Part shown: one piece after another, positions 13,035 through 20,526 of the stretch | Numbering within the stretch: position 1 is the first letter of the stretch | Layout: each line of letters begins with the position of its first letter | DNA from: a virus | IMG/VR virus record: IMGVR_UViG_3300010370_000011 | Coordinates: 1 to 33,534 of that record | DNA length: 33,534 nucleotides | Reading direction: 5' to 3' (one strand) | The notes under the pieces: generated by a model | The model's database searches: none | What the model was told of the DNA's origin: nothing | The model's input: only the letters and a program-made list of their open reading frames with translations | Program-made: the position numbers and the translations under genes

Positions 13035-13753
13035 TAGTAGCACCCATTCCAATATACGGAAGGCTTCCCCTGGTGAAGCTCACAATCCAAAGGCTACAGG
13101 ACCAAGGAGCGCATGTCATCGGTATAGGCCATGAGAAGGAAGCTAAGGATCTGGTCCTATCGATGGGAGCTGAGTGGGTAGAACACAGCAATGATCCTTT
13201 GGGTGCCAAGTGGAATGCCGGATTCAAGGCTGCAAGGAAACACAATCCAAGCGGTGTGATATTCATGGGATCATCAGACTGGTGTTCCGATAACTACATC
13301 GAGACATGTGAACTACTGCTTGATGAGTACGATCTACTCGGAAAGCTCGGATGTCACTTCATCGATGTGGCTGATGATATCAGACTCGTCAACTGGAATG
13401 GATACGGAACAGGACCAAGATCATATGAGCCGATAGGTATCGGAAGAGTGCTATCAGATAGGTTCCTCAACAAACTCAACTGGCAGCCATTCGATCAGAG
13501 ACTGTCATCCGGACTCGATTGGTCCATGTGGCTGAAAGCTATCCATGCTGATGCAGCTGTCGGTATCCTGGAAGATCCTGATTTGATACTGATGTCAATA
13601 TCCACAAGCGCATGGAATAACAAGCACAAGTTCAATGATCATTGGACAGGTCCCCTCAAGAGTGATCGTATCACAGACTTATCAACAATCTACAAAACAT
13701 TCCCACAAATCACAGAGCTACATGAAACAATGCTGGATATCACAAAGCCTTGA
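13031..13753 (+). CDS. Glycosyltransferase-like protein, GT-A type
   Basis: A protein of 240 residues. The first 100 residues follow the GT-A nucleotide-sugar fold of family 2-like enzymes: an N-terminal strand I-V-A-P-I-P, a helix, a second strand H-V-I-G-I-G, then G-A-K-W-N-A-G-F-K-A and V-I-F-M-G-S-S-D-W at about 76-84, where D-x-D-like metal contact usually lies. S-S-D-W replaces a canonical D-x-D, so activity is not certain. A later D-Q-R-L-S-S-G-L-D-W could carry the catalytic base. First of four sugar-related genes in tight overlap. Confidence 0.65.
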   Translation: MIVAPIPIYGRLPLVKLTIQRLQDQGAHVIGIGHEKEAKDLVLSMGAEWVEHSNDPLGAKWNAGFKAARKHNPSGVIFMGSSDWCSDNYIETCELLLDEYDLLGKLGCHFIDVADDIRLVNWNGYGTGPRSYEPIGIGRVLSDRFLNKLNWQPFDQRLSSGLDWSMWLKAIHADAAVGILEDPDLILMSISTSAWNNKHKFNDHWTGPLKSDRITDLSTIYKTFPQITELHETMLDITKP

Positions 13754-14447
13754 GGGACTCGAGGATGACATCATGCGCAAGTACAATCTCACAGAGCGCA
13801 CTGATCTCAATGAGCCATGCGGATTCTTTGGCATGTACAGAGAGGAGGATCTCCAGGCACTGATCGATCACAAAGGTGATTGCTTTGTCGTATGGATGGG
13901 ATCAGATGCCAAGGATCTACCAGGTGAATGGATAGCAGAACTAAGCAAGCACATGCACATAGCTATCAGCATCCAGGTACAGAACTCCCTTGCCAAGAGA
14001 TCCATCAAATCATTCTACCTTCCCCTCAATGCTACCATCGCAGAGGACTGGCCTTGCACTCCCAAAGGTGACAAGATCTACTGGTATTACAACGAAGGCT
14101 GCAAGGAGTTCTATGGATCCGAACTGATAGAACAGATAGAGCAGCGTATAAACATTCCTATCATCAAGGCAGACTATCAGACCTTCACCAGGGATCAGCT
14201 ATACGATGTATACTCTCAATGCTTTATCAACCTGAGACTCACTCCTCATGATGGATGCCCGAATACCAATCTACAGATGGGACTCATGGGCCGAAAGTCA
14301 ATATACAACGGAGACCTTCCTCATTCAATCAGATGGGAGGGCATCGATGATATCTGCGAGTCAATACTCAATGAATACAACCAGAGACACGTATCAGATT
14401 CTGTCTCAAAAGATTTCTATAACTTTGTTAAAATATCAACCAAATGA
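13722..14447 (+). CDS. Glycosyltransferase-like protein, GT-B type
   Basis: I chose the ATG at 13722 (241 residues), which overlaps the previous gene by 32 bases; the ATG at 13773 is a shorter alternative, and the longer frame from 13635 is a shadow. The protein has a strand pattern V-V-W-M-G-S-D-A-K at about residues 60-68 and, near the C-terminus, G-C-P-N-T-N-L-Q-M-G-L-M-G-R, which resembles the nucleotide-sugar binding segment of GT-B (family 4-like) enzymes. It is shorter than most family members, about half a typical enzyme. Likely works with the adjacent GT-A-like protein. Confidence 0.6.
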   Translation: MKQCWISQSLEGLEDDIMRKYNLTERTDLNEPCGFFGMYREEDLQALIDHKGDCFVVWMGSDAKDLPGEWIAELSKHMHIAISIQVQNSLAKRSIKSFYLPLNATIAEDWPCTPKGDKIYWYYNEGCKEFYGSELIEQIEQRINIPIIKADYQTFTRDQLYDVYSQCFINLRLTPHDGCPNTNLQMGLMGRKSIYNGDLPHSIRWEGIDDICESILNEYNQRHVSDSVSKDFYNFVKISTK

Positions 14448-15514
14448 AAGAATGCCCGAGATGCCTCTTCACTGAGGACTTTGCAACCATAGGACACAAG
14501 CAGTGCGAATATTGCGACATGCATGATACCATGCAGAAACAAGCGGATCCCACTAAGCTGTTCCCACTAATCAATCAAATCAGATCATCCGCTGATACAG
14601 ATGCCAAATACGATTGCATCATGGGGATATCCGGAGGCCTTGATTCATCGACACTGCTATACACTGCGGTACGCTACTGGGGACTCAAGCCGCTTGTCAT
14701 TCACTTCGACAACCATTGGAATGCTCCAGAGGCTGAGCATAACATGAAGCAGCTCATCAAGAAGCTCAACGTTGATGCCATCACATTCATGGTAAACAAG
14801 CAGGAGTACGATACGCTGAATGAGGCATTCCTATTCGCTGGACTTCCTGATGCTGATATCCCCAATGATATCGCCATGACCAAGCTCATGTACCAGACTG
14901 CTGACATGTACAAGATCAAGTACATTCTCAATGGACATGACTTCCGTACTGAAGGATCTACACCAAAGCCATGGACTTACATGGATGCTAAGTACATCAG
15001 ATCAGTGTACAAGGCATATGCTCACAAGGATCTCAAGAACTATCCACTATTCACATTCAAGGACCAGCTATACTATGCCTGGAAGGGAATCAAGAACGTG
15101 AGACCTTTCCACTATGGATTCGACAGAGAAACCATGGAAACTGAGATGAAGAAACTGATCTCATGGCAGGACTACGGAGGCAAGCACTGCGAGAACGTAT
15201 ACACTGAATTCGTAGGCAGTTACTTGCTACCAAATAAATTCAACATCGACAAACGCATCGTTTACCTTTCTGCTCAAGTTAGATCAGGAAAGCTGACCAA
15301 GCAACAGGCCAGAGACCTATTCAATGACAAGCCAGAGTTCGATCTGAACAAGCTCGCTGATAAACAGGATAAGTTCAATCAGCTCGTGAACCTTCGCAAA
15401 GGTGAGAGATCATCCTATGCTCGATACAACTTCAAGGCATATAGACCATTCATATGGATACTTGCCAAGATGAAAGTGGTGCCCTATACATTCTACGTCA
15501 AATACTGTAAGTGA
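14444..15514 (+). CDS. N-acetyl sugar amidotransferase (PseA/WbpG-like)
   Basis: A protein of 356 residues. The N-terminus has two Cys pairs, C-P-R-C (4-7) and C-E-Y-C (21-24). The ATP-pyrophosphatase loop S-G-G-L-D-S-S lies at 63-69, followed by H-F-D-N-H-W-N, and Y-I-L-N-G-H-D-F at about 164. This order is that of amidotransferases such as WbpG and PseA that put an amidino or amino group on an N-acetylated sugar in O-antigen or flagellin glycan synthesis. The family usually gets ammonia from HisH/HisF-like partners; none is encoded here, so host partners or free ammonia would be needed. Overlaps the GT-B gene by ATGA. Confidence 0.8.
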   Translation: MKECPRCLFTEDFATIGHKQCEYCDMHDTMQKQADPTKLFPLINQIRSSADTDAKYDCIMGISGGLDSSTLLYTAVRYWGLKPLVIHFDNHWNAPEAEHNMKQLIKKLNVDAITFMVNKQEYDTLNEAFLFAGLPDADIPNDIAMTKLMYQTADMYKIKYILNGHDFRTEGSTPKPWTYMDAKYIRSVYKAYAHKDLKNYPLFTFKDQLYYAWKGIKNVRPFHYGFDRETMETEMKKLISWQDYGGKHCENVYTEFVGSYLLPNKFNIDKRIVYLSAQVRSGKLTKQQARDLFNDKPEFDLNKLADKQDKFNQLVNLRKGERSSYARYNFKAYRPFIWILAKMKVVPYTFYVKYCK

Positions 15515-15966
15515 TGCCAATACCTAAACCAAGACCAGGAGAGAATCAGAATGAGTTCGTTACCAGATGCATGGGTGATGAGAAGATGAAGGATGAATAT
15601 CCATCGACACAAAGATATCCGGTATGCAAGGCATCATGGGACAGATCTCGCAATGAGTTCCAGGATACGCACAATGACTACCCCGATGCTGTGGTCAACA
15701 ATGCCAAGAGAGGAATTGAACTCAATGACAAGATCGGCAACAAATGCGCCACTCAAGTAGGCAAGGTCAGAGCGCAGCAACTCGCCAACAGAGAGAAGAT
15801 ATCTATCGAGACCATCAAACGCATGTACAGTTATCTGTCCCGTGCTGAGGTCTACTATGACAATGGAACACCAGAGGACTGCGGATATATCTCATATCTT
15901 CTGTGGGGTGGTAAGGCTGCCAAGGACTGGGCGCAGTCAAAGATCAATGATCACAACAATGGCTAG
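15514..15966 (+). CDS. Head-morphogenesis-associated domain protein
   Basis: I chose the ATG at 15514 (TGATG with the previous stop; a GTG at 15511 is also possible), giving 150 residues. The N-terminal part, K-P-R-P-G-E-N-Q-N-E-F-V-T-R-C-M followed by Y-P and V-C-K-A-S-W, and the C-terminal part with V-G-K-V-R-A-Q-Q-L-A and T-I-K-R-M-Y-S-Y-L, are segments I associate with prohead-protease or minor-head proteins of phages. It is unusual to find them as a separate protein among sugar genes, far from the capsid genes. Exact role unknown. Confidence 0.55.
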   Translation: MPIPKPRPGENQNEFVTRCMGDEKMKDEYPSTQRYPVCKASWDRSRNEFQDTHNDYPDAVVNNAKRGIELNDKIGNKCATQVGKVRAQQLANREKISIETIKRMYSYLSRAEVYYDNGTPEDCGYISYLLWGGKAAKDWAQSKINDHNNG

Positions 15967-16252
15967 GATATCATTTGATTACGATGGTACTATCTCAACG
16001 GCCAAAGGTACCGAGATGGCTATTCAGTTTGTGGAGTCTGGTGATACAGTCTACATCATTTCCGCAAGGGATAGAAAAACACCAATGTTCGCGAAGGCCG
16101 AACAGGTAGGAATACCATTCAGCCGGGTATATGCCACAGGATCAAATGAGGCTAAAATTGAAAAAGTGAAACAGCTCAAGATACAACGTCACTATGACAA
16201 TAATCCAGACGTAGTAAAGGAGCTTCCTGGTATAGGTAAACTTTTTAAATAA
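15959..16252 (+). CDS. HAD-like phosphatase, 97 aa
   Basis: I chose the ATG at 15959, because the HAD motif begins five residues later; the longer frame from 15842 is not supported. Motif I is F-D-Y-D-G-T with D7 as nucleophile and D9 as acid/base. Motif II is I-I-S-A-R at 33-37, and K66 may be the motif III Lys. Y-D-N-N-P-D (79-84) takes the place of motif IV. The protein is a minimal HAD fold without a cap domain. It may remove phosphate from a sugar or nucleotide; its place at the end of the sugar genes suggests a sugar phosphate, but that is inference. Confidence 0.7.
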   Translation: MARISFDYDGTISTAKGTEMAIQFVESGDTVYIISARDRKTPMFAKAEQVGIPFSRVYATGSNEAKIEKVKQLKIQRHYDNNPDVVKELPGIGKLFK

Positions 16253-16284
16253 TATAATATAATATAATATAATATATATATATA
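16251..16284. repeat. AT-rich pentanucleotide tract before the terminase genes
   Basis: Five tandem AATAT units (16251-16275) run into alternating AT to 16284, directly after the HAD-like gene stop and 44 bases before the terminase small-subunit gene. Such a tract melts and bends easily and may belong to a promoter or a packaging site. No TANNTTTG element is visible in the gap. Confidence 0.85.
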
Positions 16285-16327
16285 CAATTAATATTATGTT
16301 AAATAGAACAACTTTACATATTACAGA

Positions 16328-16729
16328 ATGGCCTATTCAGATGACTTCATAAAACACCTGGATGAGTTAGCTCACATCTACATCACTGAGTGCTTGTCTC
16401 ACCAGAAAGAAACACTATCCAATAAAGGAGAGGTTATCATGGTAGCGGATAGACACATCCCTACAATCGATTATTTTCTGAGGATATGGATACCGATCAT
16501 CAGGAATGAAAAAACAATACACAGGGACACTTACTATACATGGTTAAATTCTGAGGACAAACTCAAAACCGACACTATTAAAAAAATAGACAACATGTTT
16601 AAGTGCCTGGCAAAGGACATTGTAGCTAATGAAGGCAAGGGAATATTCTACGCAAAGAATGCTCTCGGGATGCATGATCGTCAGCAAGTCGAAACACGAA
16701 ATGTTGACAAATTCGATTTTGAGCAGTAA
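16328..16729 (+). CDS. terS: Terminase small subunit-like protein
   Basis: A protein of 133 residues, directly upstream of the large terminase gene. It has an H-R-D-T-Y-Y-T-W-L-N segment followed by D-T-I-K-K-I-D-N-M-F and a conserved-looking I-V-A-N-E-G-K-G-I-F-Y-A-K-N-A-L-G-M. These are features of small-terminase-like DNA-recognition proteins in Bacteroidota phages, with an N-terminal helix-turn-helix. It would recognise the phage packaging site and hand the DNA to the large subunit. The name rests on position and pattern. Confidence 0.7.
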   Translation: MAYSDDFIKHLDELAHIYITECLSHQKETLSNKGEVIMVADRHIPTIDYFLRIWIPIIRNEKTIHRDTYYTWLNSEDKLKTDTIKKIDNMFKCLAKDIVANEGKGIFYAKNALGMHDRQQVETRNVDKFDFEQ

Positions 16730-16761
16730 CTTAGCAAAGTTTTATTTCATAAAATCTGATG

Positions 16762-16777
16762 TGTTAAACGATTAACA
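16762..16777. promoter_or_regulatory. Inverted repeat between the terminase genes
   Basis: TGTTAA (16762-16767) and TTAACA (16772-16777) are exact inverted halves around ACGA. The symmetry fits a dimeric regulator site. It lies 17 bases before the terminator hairpin upstream of the large-subunit gene. Confidence 0.5.
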
Positions 16778-16793
16778 GCGATAGGTATCCGGG

Positions 16794-16818
16794 AGCGCAG
16801 CGCACTGCGCTTTTTTTT
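16794..16818 (+). terminator. Terminator hairpin abutting the large-terminase start
   Basis: AGCGCAG (16794-16800) pairs with CTGCGCT (16805-16811) around the tetraloop CGCA, followed by eight T (16811-16818). The next start codon is at 16823, four bases later. Confidence 0.85.
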
Positions 16819-16822
16819 ACAC

Positions 16823-18025
16823 ATGGCAACAATCAAAGGATACAAACCACATGATCAGCAGCGAGCAATCCACAATGCTATCAATCAAGGCAGCGAGAAA
16901 TACTATGCGCTGAATATAGGTAGGCAGTTCGGAAAGACCTTGCTCGGAATCAATCAGCTTCTGTACTGGGCCATCAATGATCCAGGCTGCCAGATAGCTT
17001 GGGTTACTCCAGTCTATAAGCAAAGCAAGAAAGTATTCAGTGAGCTGGAGAGGGCAGTAAAGAATTCGGGCCTCTTTGAGTTCAATAAATCTGATCTGCG
17101 AATCACGGGATTCGGTTCCTCAATTGAGTTCTTTTCCGGGGAACGGCCAGACAATATCCGAGGGAATACATTCCACTACATGGTAGTCGATGAGATGGCC
17201 TTCACCAGGCCAGAGCTGTGGGATGAGGTCCTTAGTGCAACAGTCATGGTCAAAGGAAAAAAGGTGATATTCATCTCAACACCCAAAGGAAAGAATCATT
17301 TCCACAGGATCTGTATGCAGCCTAACTATGATCCCAGGTACCGGTACTTTCATTTCACATCCTATGACAATCCAATGATAGCACCCGAGGAGCTGAATGA
17401 AAGAAAGCGATCCCTTCCGGATCACATCTTCAGACAGGAATACATGGCTGAGTTCATCGACAATGCTTCTGGACTATTCAAGAACATCAAGGATTGCGCT
17501 GGAACATGGGAACGCAAAGGCAAGAACTATGCAGGCCTTGACATCGGAAGAGCTGATGACTACACTGTCCTGACTATCCTTAACGAATCAGGAGAGCAAA
17601 TCTATCTGAACAGATGGAGGCATGACGAGTGGTCCAGGATCATCGACAAGGTAGCCGACATCATCAAGCAATACCAAGCGGTGACACTGATAGAGGTAAA
17701 TAACCAGGGCGATATCTTCTACGAGATGCTATCGGGCAAGATGCGCAACCTGGTGAATCCATTCACTACCACATCAAAGACCAAGCCCATCATCATTGAG
17801 GACCTTGCTCTGGCATTTGAGCAGCGTGATATCAAGATCATGAATGAGGCATGGTTTATCGATGAGCTTGAGAACTTTACGTATATTTACAATCCGAATA
17901 CCAGGTCTGTGCAATACTCTGCTCCTGTCGGGCTGCATGATGATGGAGTCATCTCATTAGCACTGGCATGGCATTGCAGAAAGAACTACAGCAAACGTGG
18001 ACAATACAAAATACTCAGAGCATGA
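16823..18025 (+). CDS. terL: Terminase large subunit
   Basis: A protein of 400 residues, the ATP-driven DNA-packaging motor. The ATPase part shows the Walker A-like G-R-Q-F-G-K-T at 33-39, Walker B with catalytic Glu as M-V-V-D-E-M at about 120, and the coupling motif F-I-S-T-P-K-G at about 149. The nuclease part starts with L-D-I-G-R-A-D-D-Y-T at about 238, the acidic metal site of the RNase H-like fold. Length is at the short end of the family. A terminator-like hairpin ends four bases before the ATG, so translation or transcription of this gene may be attenuated. Confidence 0.95.
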   Translation: MATIKGYKPHDQQRAIHNAINQGSEKYYALNIGRQFGKTLLGINQLLYWAINDPGCQIAWVTPVYKQSKKVFSELERAVKNSGLFEFNKSDLRITGFGSSIEFFSGERPDNIRGNTFHYMVVDEMAFTRPELWDEVLSATVMVKGKKVIFISTPKGKNHFHRICMQPNYDPRYRYFHFTSYDNPMIAPEELNERKRSLPDHIFRQEYMAEFIDNASGLFKNIKDCAGTWERKGKNYAGLDIGRADDYTVLTILNESGEQIYLNRWRHDEWSRIIDKVADIIKQYQAVTLIEVNNQGDIFYEMLSGKMRNLVNPFTTTSKTKPIIIEDLALAFEQRDIKIMNEAWFIDELENFTYIYNPNTRSVQYSAPVGLHDDGVISLALAWHCRKNYSKRGQYKILRA

Positions 18026-18732
18026 TCATTGAAGCATCATATCCAAAGACGATTAAGGAATGTACACCTGATCAGTTAACCAAGTGGTTAATCCTGGCAC
18101 CCGTTATCCAGGATGCAGATAAGTCATTCACCAGAATGCTTGATTTCCAGGTGCAGCTCGTGAGCATATTCACCGGCCTTCCTGTGAACAAAGTCAGAAA
18201 GGTCCATGTAGATGATATCCTGGCAGCAAGTACAGAGCTGCTGAAGATGCTATCGGAATACAGGAACACGGAGCCTTCAGAGTTCATTGAGGTAGATGGC
18301 AAGCGGTACCGGTTCGAGAAGGACTTCAATCATGTTGAGACTGGTCAGATCATAGACATGAAACTTCTTGAGGATGTCTCAATGAATCCTTGCGAGGCAT
18401 TGGCTATCTGCTACATCGAGGAAGGGATGACATACTGCCAGGAAGATGCTAGAGGAAAGGTTTTGAATCCGAATAAGAAACGGGAAGAGATATTCAAGAG
18501 GGCATTCCCTGGAGATGAATTTCTGAATTTCTTCGCTTTTTTTTTGCGAGAATCAGAGAAGCGGAAGCTCGCTATATTGGGGATACAGATAGCGAGAGTG
18601 ATGAGTCAGAATCAGACAATGCACAAGAAGCTCCTCGAGACAGCGAATGGTTTACGTGGACAAGAATCCTCCTCAAGCTGGCGCAAGAGCTTGGCAAAGA
18701 TGTGGACACTATTACCCGCCAGCCGTATGTGA
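18022..18732 (+). CDS. Tail assembly chaperone-like protein, frame-0 product
   Basis: I chose the ATG at 18022, coupled to the terminase stop by ATGA; the frame is open back to 17968. The first 174 codons look like a conserved protein that follows TerL in many Bacteroidota phages and may serve as tail assembly chaperone. After a run of nine T (18537-18545), frame 0 continues for 62 codons with a Lys/Ser-rich sequence of low quality that looks noncoding in style. The frame-0 form would be 236 residues. The function is inferred from the frameshift layout and its place before the tail genes. Confidence 0.6.
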   Translation: MIIEASYPKTIKECTPDQLTKWLILAPVIQDADKSFTRMLDFQVQLVSIFTGLPVNKVRKVHVDDILAASTELLKMLSEYRNTEPSEFIEVDGKRYRFEKDFNHVETGQIIDMKLLEDVSMNPCEALAICYIEEGMTYCQEDARGKVLNPNKKREEIFKRAFPGDEFLNFFAFFLRESEKRKLAILGIQIARVMSQNQTMHKKLLETANGLRGQESSSSWRKSLAKMWTLLPASRM

Positions 18733-18803
18733 AAACTCTGTTCTGGATGAATTACTTCAAGCTCAAGTCAGAACAAGATTACATATTACAACGACATGGC
18801 TAA
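18022..18803 (+). CDS. Probable -1 frameshift fusion of the chaperone-like gene
   Basis: Frame 0 to 18543 joined to frame -1 from 18543 to the TAA at 18801-18803 gives 260 residues. The slippery site is T-TTT-TTT inside the T9 run (18537-18545). The extension first has an acidic Asp/Ser/Glu linker, then a well-formed domain with W-F-T-W-T-R-I-L-L-K-L-A, and ends just past the next start codon, as expected of a real gene end. This mirrors the G/GT frameshift of phage lambda tail genes. A single-base error in a homopolymer could give the same picture. Confidence 0.65.
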
Positions 18804-19326
18804 TGATCTGGACTTTCTTGATTCGCTTGGTTTGTCTCAGACTGATCTGAGCCAACCTGAGTCTGCATATGACAAGTTTATTCTGGGCCTTGCCAATGAG
18901 GTTACTGCTCAGTTCCAGGAATACATCACGGAAAATGTTAACAACACTGGAGGACTCGCAGCTTCCGTAGTTTACTTCCCTACCGGAGCCATGTCATTTG
19001 AGATTCAAGCGGATGACTACTACAAGTTCCAGGATCAGGGAGTCAATCCAATAGGTCAGCAAAAGTATCCAACACCTTATCAATTCAAGCTGCCGTATGT
19101 GACCAAGAATCACGCACAAGCTATCAGAGAATGGAAAGGGTACGACATGAGCCATGCATATGCATCGGCAGCAGCTACCAAGTTTAAATATGGACTCAAG
19201 CCTCGCAACATAACAGACAACGTGATGAACGATGATGTGCTGAACAGGATAGCCAATGATCTGGCAACAGTCACAGGTTTAATGTTTGAGGTCAGCTTTA
19301 CTAAAAATACAAGAACATGGCAATAA
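18796..19326 (+). CDS. Tail/neck structural protein
   Basis: A protein of 176 residues, starting 8 bases before the end of the frameshift extension. It has an N-terminal helix region and a pattern D-Y-Y-K-F-Q-D-Q-G-V-N at about residues 73-83, resembling the F-x-D-x-G-x-x G-x motif of HK97 gp10-like and related tail-completion proteins. It overlaps the next gene by 10 bases. I infer a structural role from this location and the short motif; the precise place in the particle is not known. Confidence 0.5.
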   Translation: MANDLDFLDSLGLSQTDLSQPESAYDKFILGLANEVTAQFQEYITENVNNTGGLAASVVYFPTGAMSFEIQADDYYKFQDQGVNPIGQQKYPTPYQFKLPYVTKNHAQAIREWKGYDMSHAYASAAATKFKYGLKPRNITDNVMNDDVLNRIANDLATVTGLMFEVSFTKNTRTWQ

Positions 19327-20525
19327 CATTCGTAAGTGATCCGGATCCTTTCTTCCCTGTATGCAATCCATCTAATTGGGTGTTTGAATCTGATCAGACT
19401 GCTCAGGCAAATTTCAGCTTTATCGTTGAGCTTTACTTTAGCGGTGTACTTCATTCTACTCATGAGGTGTATCCAGAATCTGCCAATGTTGGTAAGTTTA
19501 GCCCCACATCAATTGCCAGGGCAGCGGTAACATCTAACTATCCAGATGCTTCTGTCTTATCACAGAATCTGAATCCTGATCTGTATTGGGACATCATCGT
19601 GTATGAGAAATACGGAACTCCTCCTGTGGCTGATCTTGGATCCGCTACTTCAGCTCCTGCGGTAGTTTATTATTTGAATGGATCATTCAGATTTGGTGAG
19701 GCACTTGACTACGCATATGAGGATTATGATCTTGATACAGGTGGGAAAGGTGATTTGTTTCTCACTGACTTTCCAAGAAATAGGAAGGATATGTGTTCAT
19801 ATGAGCAGCATAAATTCCTAGCAATCATAAACAGCGGTGTTGACAACTGTACTGGATACGTAAGCCTCTATGATATCACTGGCACATTGATCACATCTGC
19901 TACCTGGACAGGAGCCTTGGCCACTAACCTACGTACACCGATGGTATGTGTTACTCCATTGACATTGGTAGATGGCACATCCCTTGTCCAGAGTGATTTC
20001 GACAATTGCTACTACTACACAATTCAGATCAAGCAAACAGCTACATCTTCAAAAGATTCAGAGATCTACAGAATTTACTATGATCAGGAGTGCAGCTCAT
20101 ATTCAAGGAGAACACTGATCTGGCTTAATAAGTTTGGAGCATGGGATTCATTTGCATTTACCTTGCTTTCAGAAGATAGCACAGATATCACATCGAACAA
20201 ATACAACAGGCAGACTGGAAGATGGGAAGCTGGTGACTATACTTACAGCTTGAGTGATGGCTTTCAGATGACACAAAGTAAATTCATGCAGGATAAACTC
20301 ATATTGAATTCAGACTGGATACATGAGGAGGTGCAGCAATGGCTTGCTCGTGAGCTTTATGAATCTCCGAGAGTTTACTTACTGAATGATTTCGGAAGCT
20401 CAGTGCTTGAGCCTGTAAACGTTACGAATGTCAGCTATACTCTGAAGCAAAGAAGGAAAGCAGGACTCATCCAAGAGCAGGTACAGATCGACAGAACTTA
20501 CACCAAAGTTTCTCAATTAGGATAA
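19317..20525 (+). CDS. Tail structural protein, 402 aa
   Basis: A protein of 402 residues with a mixed beta-rich sequence, several Cys (C-S-Y-E-Q-H-K-F and Y-D-Q-E-C-S-S-Y) and R-R-T-L-I-W-L-N-K-F-G-A-W-D at about residues 262-275. In Bacteroidota phages a protein with L-x-W-x-N-x-x-G-x-x-D precedes the large baseplate-like protein, as it does here. No enzyme motif is seen. Likely a distal tail or baseplate component; start chosen because it overlaps the previous stop by 10 bases. Confidence 0.6.
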   Translation: MAITFVSDPDPFFPVCNPSNWVFESDQTAQANFSFIVELYFSGVLHSTHEVYPESANVGKFSPTSIARAAVTSNYPDASVLSQNLNPDLYWDIIVYEKYGTPPVADLGSATSAPAVVYYLNGSFRFGEALDYAYEDYDLDTGGKGDLFLTDFPRNRKDMCSYEQHKFLAIINSGVDNCTGYVSLYDITGTLITSATWTGALATNLRTPMVCVTPLTLVDGTSLVQSDFDNCYYYTIQIKQTATSSKDSEIYRIYYDQECSSYSRRTLIWLNKFGAWDSFAFTLLSEDSTDITSNKYNRQTGRWEAGDYTYSLSDGFQMTQSKFMQDKLILNSDWIHEEVQQWLARELYESPRVYLLNDFGSSVLEPVNVTNVSYTLKQRRKAGLIQEQVQIDRTYTKVSQLG

Positions 20526-20526
20526 G

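Noticed and set aside
14444-15514. QueC-like 7-deazaguanine synthesis or DNA hypermodification
   Set aside because: The PP-loop and N-terminal Cys pairs fit sugar amidotransferases better, and no other queuosine/archaeosine or DNA-modification genes were found.
16251-16284. AATAT repeats as a CRISPR-like array
   Set aside because: Units of five bases without spacers; a simple sequence repeat.
18647-18850. Open frame of 67 codons in the frameshift region
   Set aside because: It is in the third frame, neither frame 0 nor -1 of the chaperone-like gene, and runs into the next gene with a Trp/Leu-rich shadow sequence.
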